NCBI GenBank assembly: GCA_946902985.2 | Contig: OX336390.1 | Location: 524,228,861-524,292,860 of the forward strand | Direction: 5' to 3' | Source of the DNA: Meconema thalassinum | Taxonomy: Eukaryota > Arthropoda > Insecta > Orthoptera > Tettigoniidae | DNA length: 64,000 nt | In this document: positions 63,977 to 64,000 of the stretch, one piece after another | Layout of the letters: every line of letters begins with the position of its first letter | How positions within the stretch are numbered: the stretch's first letter is position 1 | Notes under the pieces: generated by a model | Seen by the model: only the letters and a program-made list of their open reading frames with translations | Databases searched by the model: none | What the model was told of the DNA's origin: nothing | Position numbers and translations under genes: made by a program

Positions 63977-64000
63977 GATGTCACTACTGAGGCAACAAGA
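48686..64000. repeat. 48-bp tandem satellite/minisatellite, about 319 copies
   Basis: The unit is 48 bp, containing tttgtcaatgatggtcagga and gtcactactgaggcaacaag. Phase is unchanged from 48,841 to 63,961 (exactly 63 blocks of 240 bp), so there is no net insertion or deletion in 15 kb. Frequent variants are CAG to CAC before 'gatg' and AAT to CAT after 'gtc'. Units near the left edge (48,690-49,300) are more diverged than the interior. The array continues past the window end. Many multi-unit blocks are duplicated. Confidence 0.99.

Noticed and set aside
48686..64000. CRISPR array
   Set aside because: The units are contiguous 48-bp repeats without unique spacers, in a eukaryotic context.

Overview
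The window is eukaryotic, almost certainly arthropod and most likely insect, DNA. It holds no recognisable single-copy host gene. It is a stack of nested transposable elements followed by a very large tandem array. The evidence for an insect is the combination of mariner and piggyBac relics, an insect-type Ty3/Gypsy element, LINEs of several clades and abundant tRNA-derived SINEs in AT-rich DNA with microsatellites. The species cannot be told from the sequence.

Layout. 1-5.9 kb: SINE pieces, a tRNA-like sequence and unassigned AT-rich DNA. 5.99-7.37 kb: two mariner relics 12 bp apart, one a long-TIR deletion derivative, the other two transposase 3' ends facing each other. 7.4-9.5 kb: SINEs and unassigned DNA. 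9.56-14.07 kb: one piggyBac transposase pseudogene on the minus strand, split by a SINE and by an unclassified 2.6-kb repeat ('element Z') that itself carries two more SINEs. 14.8-16 kb: a 5'-truncated LINE with a (CAA)n tail. 16-21.5 kb: unassigned repeats, a 471-bp tandem duplication and a degenerate repeat cluster.

21,545-35,222: a complete 13.7-kb Ty3/Gypsy LTR retrotransposon with a 4-bp target duplication (GTAT) and unusually long LTRs (3,375 and 3,600 bp). The 225-bp difference is a LINE 3' fragment in the 3' LTR only. Its gag and pol carry several stops and frame changes, so this copy is dead.

35.2-46.1 kb: two SINEs with target duplications, a second element Z containing a 293-bp tandem repeat, another SINE, a nearly full-length minus-strand L1/Tx1-like LINE (39.2-43.7 kb), and a 976-bp tandem duplication. 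46-48.7 kb: microsatellites and SINE pieces.

48,686 to the window end: a 48-bp satellite/minisatellite, about 319 copies over 15.3 kb with no net change of phase. Because 48 is a multiple of three, the minus strand has one uninterrupted frame of at least 5,097 codons, a Cys-rich 16-residue repeat. Whether it is a gene or a satellite that happens to be open is the main question here. Many duplications inside the array are spaced by multiples of 1,008 bp (21 units).

The elements form a relative chronology: piggyBac is older than element Z and the SINEs inside it, and the Gypsy element is older than the LINE fragment in its 3' LTR.
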